Positions 32,994 through 43,400 of a stretch of 64,000 nucleotides of DNA are shown piece after piece; position 1 is the first letter of the stretch; each line of letters begins with the position of its first letter. The notes beneath the pieces were generated by a model that was not told the origin of the DNA, made no database searches, and worked only from the letters and a program-made list of their open reading frames with translations. Made by a program: the position numbers and the translations under genes. Source of the DNA: Andrena cerasifolii (taxonomy: Eukaryota > Arthropoda > Insecta > Hymenoptera > Andrenidae); contig NC_135124.1 of NCBI RefSeq assembly GCF_050908995.1, positions 9,300,001 to 9,364,000 of the forward strand, given 5' to 3'.

Positions 32994-33910
32994 TGGAAAT
33001 CGATTTCAGGAGCGAGAGCAGCTCGACTCGCCGGATGCAGCCTCCTATTAGGACGGGAGCGGACGTGCGCGGGAATAATTGAAACCGATCTTCCGGCCTG
33101 GAGTGCGAGTTCTAGGTTTTTCGTTAATCGAGCAACCGCTGGATGCCCGTGCCGCGTCCTCCGACTAACAAATTGGATTAAAGAACAGGGACCGAATAAT
33201 AACACCGGGAGGAGGTCTTGCGGCCGAGTGCTCTACTTAACGCCAATTATCTGCGATTGCACGAATCACGTCTGCCTCTTCTTTTCGCGAAACAAAGAAT
33301 ACGCGCGACGGCCGTGTCGCGGCTCCGCGATAATTGACATTCCTTTGACGACGAGGAGAGGAAGGAGGCGTTCGCACGCGAGCGCGTCGCGAGACGCATT
33401 AACCCAATTAGGAAAGCGACAGTGACGAATCGTTGTTTCCAGGGCGATATCGTTATCGACGAACAATGACCACGGTCAGTGGAACGGCTCACAGGATTTC
33501 TTTGTCCGCGAGTGCCGAAGAATCGCGGCTCCGAAACACAGCCTCGTCGCGATAAACGCGCTGAGGCCAGCCGAACGATCATTAATCACCTACTCCTTTT
33601 CATTTCTCCAAGTGCTTCCACCAGGATACCGCTATTACCGCAACGTTTCCGCTCTGAAAGTCACGCTACACGGAAAAACACAGGCCCGTAACCGAAATCT
33701 ACGGCTTGATCGTCGCCGCGAGAGTTTGACTCCTCGCGGAGGGTTCTCGCGCGAGGAAGAACATCGAGCTCCTCCGCGGAGAGTACCCGAAGGGAGGCGA
33801 GGTTAGTCATTCTTAGGCAGCGCCAGGGAACCGGCTCTCTAAAGAGCCTCGGCAACGGTACCGGTGAGCGCATGACGAACGCCGAGCCGATTTCCATGAT
33901 ACGCGTGCCG
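32994..33910. other. GC-rich non-coding sequence
   Basis: No exon or RNA gene recognised. Confidence 0.5.
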
Positions 33911-34799
33911 TAAACTGGGGTGACTTTGCCCACTTCAAATAACTTTTTCAGCACTCCTAGTGAATTAAATTTTTTTTCTTTGAAAAATACTATTATACGG
34001 TAGATGGCGTGTGGATTTAAATAGGCTTTTAAAAAAAATCTTTACTTAAACGTGTGCTTTTAAAATGCCAAAAACATGGTGGGCAAAGTTAAACGCTCAA
34101 CTGGGGTGTCTTTGCCCATGTCAAATTTCTCAGTGAAAACATGCCTAAAACTCATTATTGAGTTATAATTCAGCAGTCGTTTTTATTCTAATGGATTCAT
34201 AAGGCTAGCATTATCAAAACACGTTTAAAAAACAAATTATTTAAAAAAAGCCTTAAAATGCGCTCTGGGTATTTCACCCGACGCCGAAAACACGGTTTTT
34301 TCGCTTTCGGGACGCCTTCCAACGTTTTCTCTATGTGGTCAAAATATTTTACAACTGTCTCGGCACCAACAGCCGCTCTCGCGCGAGAAATATTTTCACA
34401 CCTTCTTTCGGCCAGTTCCGTTTTGTGTATTCTCATGAAGCCCATATACCAGTCCTGGCCGGGTGTATTGTTAACGAATTTAATATTTTCCCCGGCCCTG
34501 TCCCAGCATTGTGTAACAATTTTGTACGAGATTCTAAAGTTTATTTTCTCTCACCAGCACAAAATTCGGAGATCACAAAATTCACTTGGAAAATAAATTT
34601 TGTTTATGTAATTTTTTTACTCTGAAAAATTACCATATGATTGAATTCGCTATTGTTTTTTTCGTTTGACCTTGGAGAAATTATTGCTATCGATTACGAA
34701 ACACCATATGTTCTAAATACTTCGCAATAAAATAAAATAAAGTTTTTCCGAAAAGTGAGCAATGTCAGTCACCCCTGCGGGCAAAGTCACCCCAGTTTA
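33911..34799 (-). mobile_element. Pogo-like transposon remnant with CTGGGGTGACTTTGCCC ends
   Basis: The inverted ends read AACTGGGGTGACTTTGCCC on the left and the complement on the right, within TA dinucleotides (33911-33912 and 34798-34799). The symmetry runs a few bases further (CCG/CGG), so exact ends are uncertain. The motif recurs inside near 34100 (CAACTGGGGTGTCTTTGCCC). The interior holds a minus-strand transposase fragment. It is internally deleted and non-autonomous. Confidence 0.75.
34197..34550 (-). pseudogene. CENP-B/pogo-type transposase fragment
   Basis: The open minus frame reads through NNTPGQDWYMGFMRIHKTEL, then ENISRARAAVGAETVVKYFDHIEKTL. This follows the GKDWWYSFLKRHPELSLR...SRATAFNKTNVxxFF pattern seen between the CENP-B-type HTH and the DDE_1 domain in pogo/jerky-like transposases. 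The frame opens after a TGA at the upstream side and ends before any DDE domain, so it is a broken relic of the surrounding element. Confidence 0.7.
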
Positions 34800-35282
34800 C
34801 GGTACACAGGTGCGGAAGATCGCGCGTGCCCTCGACCGATTAAACGCCGGCTAGTCAAAGATCGGTGCACTCTAAGAGACAGAAGTGCGCAGAACGGCCA
34901 CCTCCAGTGTGTTGGCGTTCGAAATTATTAACGAGCAGTGCGCGGCTGCCCCGTCCCAGGCCGCTCCGTCGAAACGGAAGCGGGAGAGAAAGAATCGGGG
35001 GCGGTGCATTTCCGACCGGGATGCAGAAGCAACGTCTAGCCTTTGTATCTTCGCCCGGACTATTATACCCCGTAAATTAGTAAAGTGGCTAACGGGCAGC
35101 GGATAAAGGTCCTCGGTGATTCGTTCTCAGCCGTGGGAGATGGTTCTTTCTCGAAGTTTCAGAGGAAGAATCGTCTGCGTTGCGGGAGACGCGTCTAGCT
35201 GAACTTCGGGACGTTCAAATTAACCACGAGGCTCCGCTGATCCGTGCATAATTAAAGATACAAATATTCGATTGGCTATGGT
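34800..35282. other. Non-coding spacer
   Basis: Mixed-composition sequence between two transposon remnants; nothing recognised. Confidence 0.5.
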
Positions 35283-35284
35283 TA

Positions 35285-35508
35285 GGGCTGCCATAATTGC
35301 CAAGCGTCGATGAACGTTTAAGTGCTAAATAAATAAGACATCAAAAAACTGGGTAGGTAACGGTTTATTTTTAGGGTTGCCATAATTGCCGAGCATTGAT
35401 GCGGAACGTTTAAATGCTAAATAAATAAAACACGAAGAAACTGGGTGGGTAATGGTTTATTTTACTCTATGAGCACCTACTAGTGAAATACGGGGCGTAT
35501 GGCAACCC
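35285..35508. mobile_element. Small TA-flanked MITE with duplicated left end
   Basis: Two direct units of about 89 bp start GGGCTGCCATAATTGCC (35285) and GGGTTGCCATAATTGCC (35374), each ending GGTTTATTT. The right end TATGGCAACCC (35498-35508) is the complement of the unit start. TA flanks both sides. The structure is a MITE whose left end has been tandemly duplicated. Confidence 0.7.
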
Positions 35509-35510
35509 TA

Positions 35511-37556
35511 GCTATGGTGGAGTAGAGGGTGAACGAGGCGAGGAATACGTTTCGCATAGGAAAGGAAGGTTGTCAGGGGCCCGCGTACGAACGTAGCGTG
35601 TAATAGATGGTGTCGATCCTCGTATACGGCACGTTCATTGCCGGAAACGGAAGCTCCACCTTAGCCGCCGACTACGACAACGTTTGTGTGAACGTACTGG
35701 AAGAATGCCGCGGCCGAGGCGCTTGAAATCCGAGCGAACGCGACCAGCTTTGACGGGGGACAAAGCGCGGATCTCCGAATCACTGTGCGCCAATTAAGCG
35801 GACGAATGCGACGGTAATGGACGGCGAAAGAGCGATCGCAGGGGTGGAGGACAGTCGAACGGATCCAGCCCCGGGTTGTAAATCGAATTATTATGCGATC
35901 GCGCCCGTTCGTTCAATCTCTCTCGCTCCCCAGCGAGCTGAACCAAGCCCGAAATGAACCAATTAAAACGCGCGGACGGCTGCCGGAGCGTAAAAGGCGG
36001 TCGGTTGCGTAGACGCGTGCTATTCGAGGCGCCGATTAATGAAGATGTACAGCGCGTGTCTACGACACGATGCCAAATGGAACAAGTACACAGGCCTCGT
36101 GGGCCACGTACCGCCACTATCTTGGCCAATGAATGAACGCCCACGCATTTCGATGCCGCGCCAGAAGGTCAACGACCACGCGGAATATACCGCGAATCGT
36201 AATTCGACGAAAATGCAATCGAGCACAAGGCCACGCGAGCGCCCCGTTCTGACCCGGTGCCAACTCCAAGGTGCAACATCCGTTCCTCGAGCTATTAGAC
36301 GTAGGAAAGAGCTTTCGCCGTGAAAGGGCTCGCCTGACGCCGGGCGATTTGCTCGACACACGTCGATTTGTCAGCGTCAACGTAGGTGGGCGAACCCACG
36401 TGCATCTCCCGCTTCCTTTCCCCCTTACCCGCTGTCCGCAGCACGCCAAATTGTTGTATATTCTGCGAGCTGGAGCCTCCGACTCGTTCGACAAACACCA
36501 CGAAGCTTCTCCGAACGGTCTTATCTAATATCCAACGAATCGATGAAAATCTGTGACAGAAGGAACATCCACCCCAGCGTGCGCGAATCCGTGCAACGAG
36601 CTGTTAGGAATTCACCGAGCATTTTCTGCAGGCTCTCCGACGACCAATCGAGGCACAAATATTTGCTCGTGTCACGGTAAATCGAACGCGATATTATTTG
36701 TCCACGCTACTTTATCGCGAACGCTTTATCGCGCATAACCCGATGCCCGAAGACTGCACCGAAGAGGAACGATTACGGCTACCGATACTCTGTGGTATCA
36801 GGCCCTCCACGACGAATTTTACTTTACCACGTTGCGTAACGCGGCGACGCGACGCGCAGAGAGGATAGAGGAACAGAAAAGGAACCAGCCACGTAATTAC
36901 CCATATCCCAATCGCGGGGACGAGACCGTTCCATTGAATCCGCTGGTAAATTACGGATCCAGACCGGGCAGAGGAGCTTCGTGACTTCAAAGGCACCAAC
37001 CACCGCTGATATTATATTATTCGACGCCGGTTCCGGCGACCTTAAACGTGGCCCGGCCACGGCTCGCTCTCTCTCTGACCTGGCATTTTAATACGGTTAA
37101 ACCTCCACTTCCGAATAAAAGTTGATCAGTCGCACGAATCCCTCGCATCCGTCGGAACTGTGGACGGCTGGCGCCCGAAATGATTTTCGTGACGGTGGGC
37201 TGACGAACGCCACGTACCCGCGACGAAAAGTCCGCTGGCACGTACCGGCCGGAATGCGCTTACGCTCGTACGTACTTACGCGCTGCGTACGGTGCAGCCC
37301 CATATACGAGGCGCGCGCTGCGCTCACTTCCCGTGAAACTTTTGTCCCATCGGGCTCGGCCATCGATATCTCCTTCCTTGCACGTGCAAACCACCGTCGT
37401 CCACCCTGTCACCTCTACGAGCCGACGCGACGCCATCGACCGGCACCGGGCCAACCCCCGCGCGTGTTCGTCCTTCGAACACGTAGAATCAGCTGCGTGT
37501 TCGCCGACCGTTCAAAGGGAAAGTAAATTTTTAATCGTACTCCGTCGATGCGTAAC
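35511..37556. other. GC-rich non-coding sequence
   Basis: No exon recognised; several overlapping frames on both strands with no family signature. Confidence 0.5.
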
Positions 37557-37558
37557 TA

Positions 37559-38213
37559 AGGTGGCTCTTATTTTCGGCTTTTCATTTTTCTTCGGAGCAC
37601 TCCTCTAGAATAGTTCCAAATAATTAAGAAAAAAATCCGTGTGAAGTTTGAGCTCGATCGGATAACGGGAAAGGGTGACCCTGGGCCATTAAACATTTCA
37701 ATCATTATTTAACAGCTCGCGAAATCGATTTGGTATAATATCCTACAAGTTATCGATTTAATAAAAAAATATGTCGAACAGAAGTTGTAGATCCGGACAA
37801 GGAACATCTTTTATGTTCTATTGCTTTTTCTCGTGCGACAGACGGTTTTCGAAAAAAGTCCGAAAAACTAAAAAAAAAATTTCTTCCCTCAAATTTTCAA
37901 AGTTTAAATGCTTCTAGAACACTTTTTAGAGAAGAAGTAATACAACATAAAAGATGCTCCTTGTCCGGATCTACAACTTTTGTTTGACATACTTTTTGAT
38001 TTAATCAATAACTTGGAGGATATTATATAAAATCGACTTGGCGAGCTGTTAAATAATGATTTAAATGTTTAAGGGCCCAGAGACACTCTTCCCCGTTATC
38101 CGATCGAGCTCAAACTTCACACGGATTTTTGTTTAATTATTTGGAACTATTCTGGAGGGTGTCCCGAAGAAAATCTTGAAAAAAATTGTATCAATAGCAA
38201 ACAAGAGCCATCC
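37559..38213. mobile_element. TA-flanked long-inverted-repeat MITE, copy 2
   Basis: This is the same family as 20137-20763 and is flanked by TA (37557-37558 and 38214-38215). Almost the whole element is one imperfect palindrome: terminal GTGGCTCTTATTTTC, GAGCTCGATCGGATAACGGG, the AACAGCTCGC block and the CCGGAYCTACAACTT-type block all recur in complement, leaving a short central loop. It has no coding capacity. It appears more complete than copy 1 and may represent the ancestral structure. Confidence 0.85.
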
Positions 38214-38215
38214 TA

Positions 38216-39940
38216 ATGCATACGCGTCGCGAACGGACCCCGCGCCGGCCGCGATGAATTTCCCAGCGCGTACGCGCTGGAAGCTTCCTCTGGCCGCCGC
38301 ATCTCGTGATCAGTGGAACCTGACTTCATGAATCGCAGGATTGAAGGTCCTCTGCCGTTTCACTTGGAAACGGAACCGGGGACAGCCCGTCGCTCTTCTG
38401 CCAGTGCCCCGCGAATTCTTTACACGCTCGTCGATACCCTCCGCCTTCGCAGTCGAGGCACGCGCGAGCGTACGGTGGAATGCGCGCGGCACGCGCATAA
38501 TTAACGCCCGAAACTTCTATCCTTTCCCCGGTGAGAGCGGCCGTTGAGAAAAGTGCAGCTCGCTCGCCGATTGTCCCACTGCGCAGGGCGTCCTCAGGTG
38601 TGCGTAACTGGCGCGAACGCAATTTGCACGACGATGCCGCGCCGCGACTCGCTTAAACGGCTAATGATACCACCATTGTGCCTCGCGGTGGGCCGTAAGC
38701 TTGTTGTTCCAGCAAGACGGTAAATCACCGGCGTCGGGGCAATTAACTTCCAATTAAGCGTCACGAGACGGTTCTCAGCGCTGATTTCATTCATAGGGGG
38801 TAGACCAGGCGGAGACCGTGAGGACCGCAAGGCCTTTACACGAGGAACGTGACCACGATCCTGCTACGGGGTGTACCGGTCGGTCGGTTCGGCCACGAAG
38901 TCTGCTCACGTACCTGCTCGCTTTTCTCGGCGATCAGGAACGACTCGCGAACGAGGCGAGAGGGTGGAAACCGACGACGCTCCGCTCTATCGAACGACGA
39001 GCTGAATTCCATCGTTCCATCCCGGAAACGTTTCCGACAGCCGCGGCTGCAGAAGCTAACGGAACTCGACGGCGCGCAATGACAGGCCCAGGCCACCGTC
39101 GACAAACCGAATTGCTCGTTAAACCTAGATATATAATCGCTGAAGCCGTGGCTCTGGCTTTTAACGAGGCTGTAATTTCCGAGGTAGAAAAAGACGCGAC
39201 GCCTCTAATTATACGCGCTAAAGGTGGCCGAATGTCGTGGCGGCGGTAAACGAGCACGGCGAGCCCGTCGATTATTTTAGGGGAGTCTCGCGTGAAAGAG
39301 GAGCATTTGGAAACGTCGGGGCATAACTTTTCCCCTTTGTCGCGCGCAATTATCTCGACGAGCCGCCGTTGACGCCTCGCGCTCGGCCGTGCTGCGCTCA
39401 GAGGACTCGACGAAAGGGGGGAAAAAGAGGAGGGAAAGATAACGATTTTCCTCGCGAGCGGAGAATCCAGCTGACGCCAAATGTTAGTCGTCATTGATTT
39501 AAATGGCCGTTGAACGACGGCCGCGCGCGAGGGACAGATGCAAACGCGTCCATTTAAATGAACGGTGCGCGGTGCTTTTTACTCCCGCGATCGTGCACGA
39601 GCGAACGAGCCGAGAAAAAGTGAGTCCATGGAAGGTCGAGACCCCCGACAGATGCGCGTGCGTTTTTAAAACGCCCGAAAGTGTCCATTGTTTCCGGCGA
39701 CGGGTGAAAAACGATCGAGGGGATGACTGGTTCGATCGAGCGATCCTGTGTATCCAGGGGAGAACTCGATGTACTCGATGTAGGCAAGGGCGGATTTGGA
39801 GATTTGGCGCCCCTAGGCTAGCAAGTGTCTGCTGTCCTTTCCGCGAAATATTATCCAATATTTTAATTTAAAAGAGTCGAGACGAGTTCAAAATAAATTC
39901 AATGTGGCAACTCATATAATTAGTTATTGCTAAGTAATCT
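38216..39940. other. GC-rich non-coding sequence
   Basis: No exon recognised. Confidence 0.5.
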
Positions 39941-40157
39941 TATACTATAAAGCAGAAAGTGTTTCGTATGTTCGTGTGTTTGTCTGTCGCCTTAAAACTT
40001 TCCAACGGTAAACTCGGGGGTCATGAAATGTACCTTGGCTCATTATGCCTGGCTAATTCAGATATATGTGATTATTTTCACCAAAAAATATTTTTAAAAA
40101 AATTTTCTTTTATAAAATACAATCTAAACTTCGAGCGAAGCCGAGTAGTAAAGCTAG
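39941..40157 (+). mobile_element. Helitron-like short fragment
   Basis: It begins TATACTATAAAGCAGAAAGT with GTTCGTGTGTTTGTCTGTC following, and ends CGAGCGAAGCCGAGTAG, AAAGCTAG then T. This start/end phrase pattern, with a CTAG-T 3' end and no target duplication, is one I associate with small Helitron-type repeats of arthropods. It lacks Rep/helicase. Assignment is from remembered resemblance. Confidence 0.4.
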
Positions 40158-40230
40158 TTCGCTATGTGAAAAGAAGGGGAATTGGTTTTAAAGTTGTCTC
40201 AAGCCTCTGTGTTTAAACTTTCCCAATTTC

Positions 40231-40448
40231 TTGCGCTCAAAATTTGTCGCTGCCCGAAATTTTTCCCTCTCCAAAATTGTCGCTCCCCAAAATTTAGTTC
40301 CTCTCGAAATTTGTTGCTCCCCAAAATTTAGTTGCTCTCGAAATTTGTTGCTCCCCAAAATTTAGTTGCTCTCGAAATTTGTTACGCCCCAAAATTTAGT
40401 CGCTCCCCAAAATTTAGTCGCTCCTCAAAATTTAGTCGGTCCCGAAAG
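40231..40448 (+). repeat. Minisatellite of ~17-bp AAATTT-phased units
   Basis: A dozen or so units of the form GTCGCTCCCCAAAATTT or GTTGCTCTCGAAATTT run head to tail. The two forms alternate in the middle to make a 34-bp higher-order unit, then the CCCC form dominates the right part. It directly follows the Helitron-like fragment. It is not open in any one frame throughout, so it is probably not coding. Confidence 0.9.
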
Positions 40449-40455
40449 ATTACCG

Positions 40456-43400
40456 CCCCTGGACGTAGGTAACTCGAGGTCTCTATCCTCTAAATTCTAG
40501 AATCCAGATGAATCGAGGATGCTCCAATCGGCACGTGAGCACCGAGTCAGGAGCAGAGCTCGCACTGCGGAGAAACGCGCAAAGTGCGATTGAATGGCCG
40601 TAGAAACTACCTTTTGTCAGGTCGTTTAATTCATTCTGAGCCATTCTCGAGGCAATTAGTAGCACACCGTACCGGGTGTTCTGCGACGAGGAGGATGCCA
40701 ACACGGCGCGCACCGTGATTCGTATTTTCGTGGTGCGTGCCCGCGACAGACGGAAGCGACCGTTTACCACTTTTACCGGCGGGAAAACAAACTCGTTAAC
40801 ATCTATCCGGGAATATCGATGAGACGGGCGTCGCGCAAAAACTCGACTGGAATCCGTGGAGAGGAACTGGATTGGCCGACCCCCGTTCTAGTCTCTTAAA
40901 AATACTTTCGACACAACGAGAGGAATATTTCCAACTCGTATGGGAAGAGCAGATCCGTTCTTTCACATTCGAAGCATCGTGCACCCGCGATTTCTCGCCA
41001 AGAAAAATAATTCCCCGCCCTCCGTCTTGGCTCGAGCTTCCTTGTTTTGAATTCAGAAGCACACGAGCCCGAGCGTCTGTCTCCACCTTTCCCTCGACGC
41101 ACCGTCGCGAAAAAGGGAGAGCGTGTAGCCGTCGAACTCGTCGAGGGCGCTCCTCGACGCTTGCCGGGGCAATAAAAATGGCGGGGATTCCGGCGAACGG
41201 TTTACTTTATCCCGCGGGATGGTTCCAAGTGCAATAAACGACTCGAGGCCCGCGCGCGGTCTCCAGTTCAAACAGAATCGTTTATCTGCACCGTGGAAGC
41301 CTTCGAAATCTCTCGGTCATATCCGGCGAAACTGTGGCCCATGCCCCCGTAAACACGTCTATCCTGGGCCGCGCTGATACGAGTTCGTATATACGTTTTA
41401 TCTGAAGGGAAACTAAGGCGCGTTCCACTGACATAATCCTCCGGCCGAAAGCACCCAATACTGGCTATCCGACGAGTATTCCTCCGCGCGTAGAATTTTT
41501 CGATAGGTATCAATGGTTCACGTGACGCTTGGAACGAAATTGCTCTTCGAAACTCGAGGCCCGAACTGTGGAATTCGCGCGGAGGATGGAGAGAGAATTA
41601 TTGACGACGACGCGAGCCATCCTCGAGGGGGTGAAATTCCAACCAGGAGCTGTCTGGCCGAGCGCAGACGGATATCGCGCGATCGAAGTAACGATCCGTG
41701 TCCCGCGAAACTCGAAAATTCGCATGGACAGAAAGTGGCAGGAGCGCGTGCACCCCCGTGCTCGCGCACGGCGACGTCCACCCTCTCTCGGCTGGGCTGA
41801 TTCCGTGGCGAGCTACGCTTCCACCGCTTCGGCGGTGCACTCTCGACGACGAGAGGGTCGGTGGTGCTTTCGTATTGATTGTACCGTCGGATGATTCATG
41901 GGGTTCTCTCCACCGGTGGCCACCCCCGCAATATTCTAAGCCGACAGACACGACCAACCCCGTGGCTCGAAGCTTATCCCTCTATGCCCCACGGAGAGAG
42001 ACGGAGGGACGCGAGGAGAGAGAACTCCACGGTTTCGGGGGAGATATATACCGGGCCGCTCCTGGCTTCGTGGAACAATCCACGGCTGACTCATTAAACA
42101 GCCAAATTCTACGAGGTCGCGGCTTTCTCCTACGCTCGAGTTCGGCGGAACTCGATTTCCAGATTAGCGACTGTCGCCGTATGTCGCGCGGGCTCCCCTA
42201 TCCGAAGCCCGTTAATGCGTTACGAAGGGGGTGTGTCGCGGATATTTCCAGTAACCTCTCACTGAACAACCCCCGAATGGGGGTGGAATGGAGCGGAAGC
42301 CGAACGCGAAACGCGCACCGAATGACTCGATAGCAGCCAGAATTACGAAGTAAGATCGAACTGCTGGGGTTTACGCGCGGTCACGGCTAGATACCTTCCT
42401 CCTTCCAACCTCCTAGAAAGAGCTCTCTCTCTCGCTCGCGCGCCATTTCGCCGAGTTAAAAATTGATCGTGACGCGGTGGTTCTGCCCGTCGAGCGCCGC
42501 GCGCGACTCGTTTGTCAAATCGAGCGAGGTTTTTGGATACCAGCACAACAGGTTTTTGGAGCGAATCCGGACACAGGACTGCGCGAGCGTGTTCGCGCGC
42601 CCGTGTGCGCGTGCACGCTCGCCCTGTGGCACATCTGGCCGCAGATTCAAGGCCGGACAATCAACCTGGTGTGTAAGAGGGACCTCTCCTCTCGGCGTAC
42701 GCGCGCGGGTACATGCGTACACGATCCTCGTATGATACCCAAGGACAAACGCTTCCTCCGATGGCGTTATTTATAATCCTTATACCGCGCTGGAAGTCCG
42801 AGGACGCCTCGTCAGCGAGCGCCACCGAAAGCGACGCGGAGAGCGGGGTGGGGCAACGAGAATCACGCGTTCCTTATCCTAATGATTTCGGAGCGGGTCC
42901 CTATCTACCGTTCGCCGCTTATCAGACAGGGGGGCGGTGGTTAATCGCGAACAAAGGAACCGAGTCACAGGCAATCCATCGATTCTGTACGGCGCACTAC
43001 AGAGAATTGAATGACCAAAGGCAGATGTGTCAGGGATCGAACAACGCGAAATTCAGCGACGTGGTGCCGGGCTTTCTTCTTCCTTTTTCGAGCAGCCACT
43101 CTTCACGGAGACAGAATTTTACGACGAGCATTCATCCCCGGCGCAGTAGCTACTTAAAATGTAAATATGCACTGGCAGTGTTTGTGTTTGGAGATGATAA
43201 TGCCAGCGAACCAAAGTCCCCACTCGACTGCTCGAGGGTTTTGATAACCGCGTTGTAAATAGTACCGTGGCTGCAGCTTGAAACATCCGCCGGGAACGGA
43301 GGGTTGGGATCGATCGATCGCGGAATCCTGGCGACACATTCGACTCCGATCCCTCCCTGTTCCGGTATCCTTTGGCTTCGGTATAACGTTACCCACAAAG

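Noticed and set aside
40231..40448. CRISPR-like array
   Set aside because: Units of about 17 bp are contiguous and degenerate with no unique spacers, and the genome is animal.
41698..42333. 211-codon plus ORF
   Set aside because: No domain or repeat signature, with a substantial competing minus-strand frame; treated as chance.
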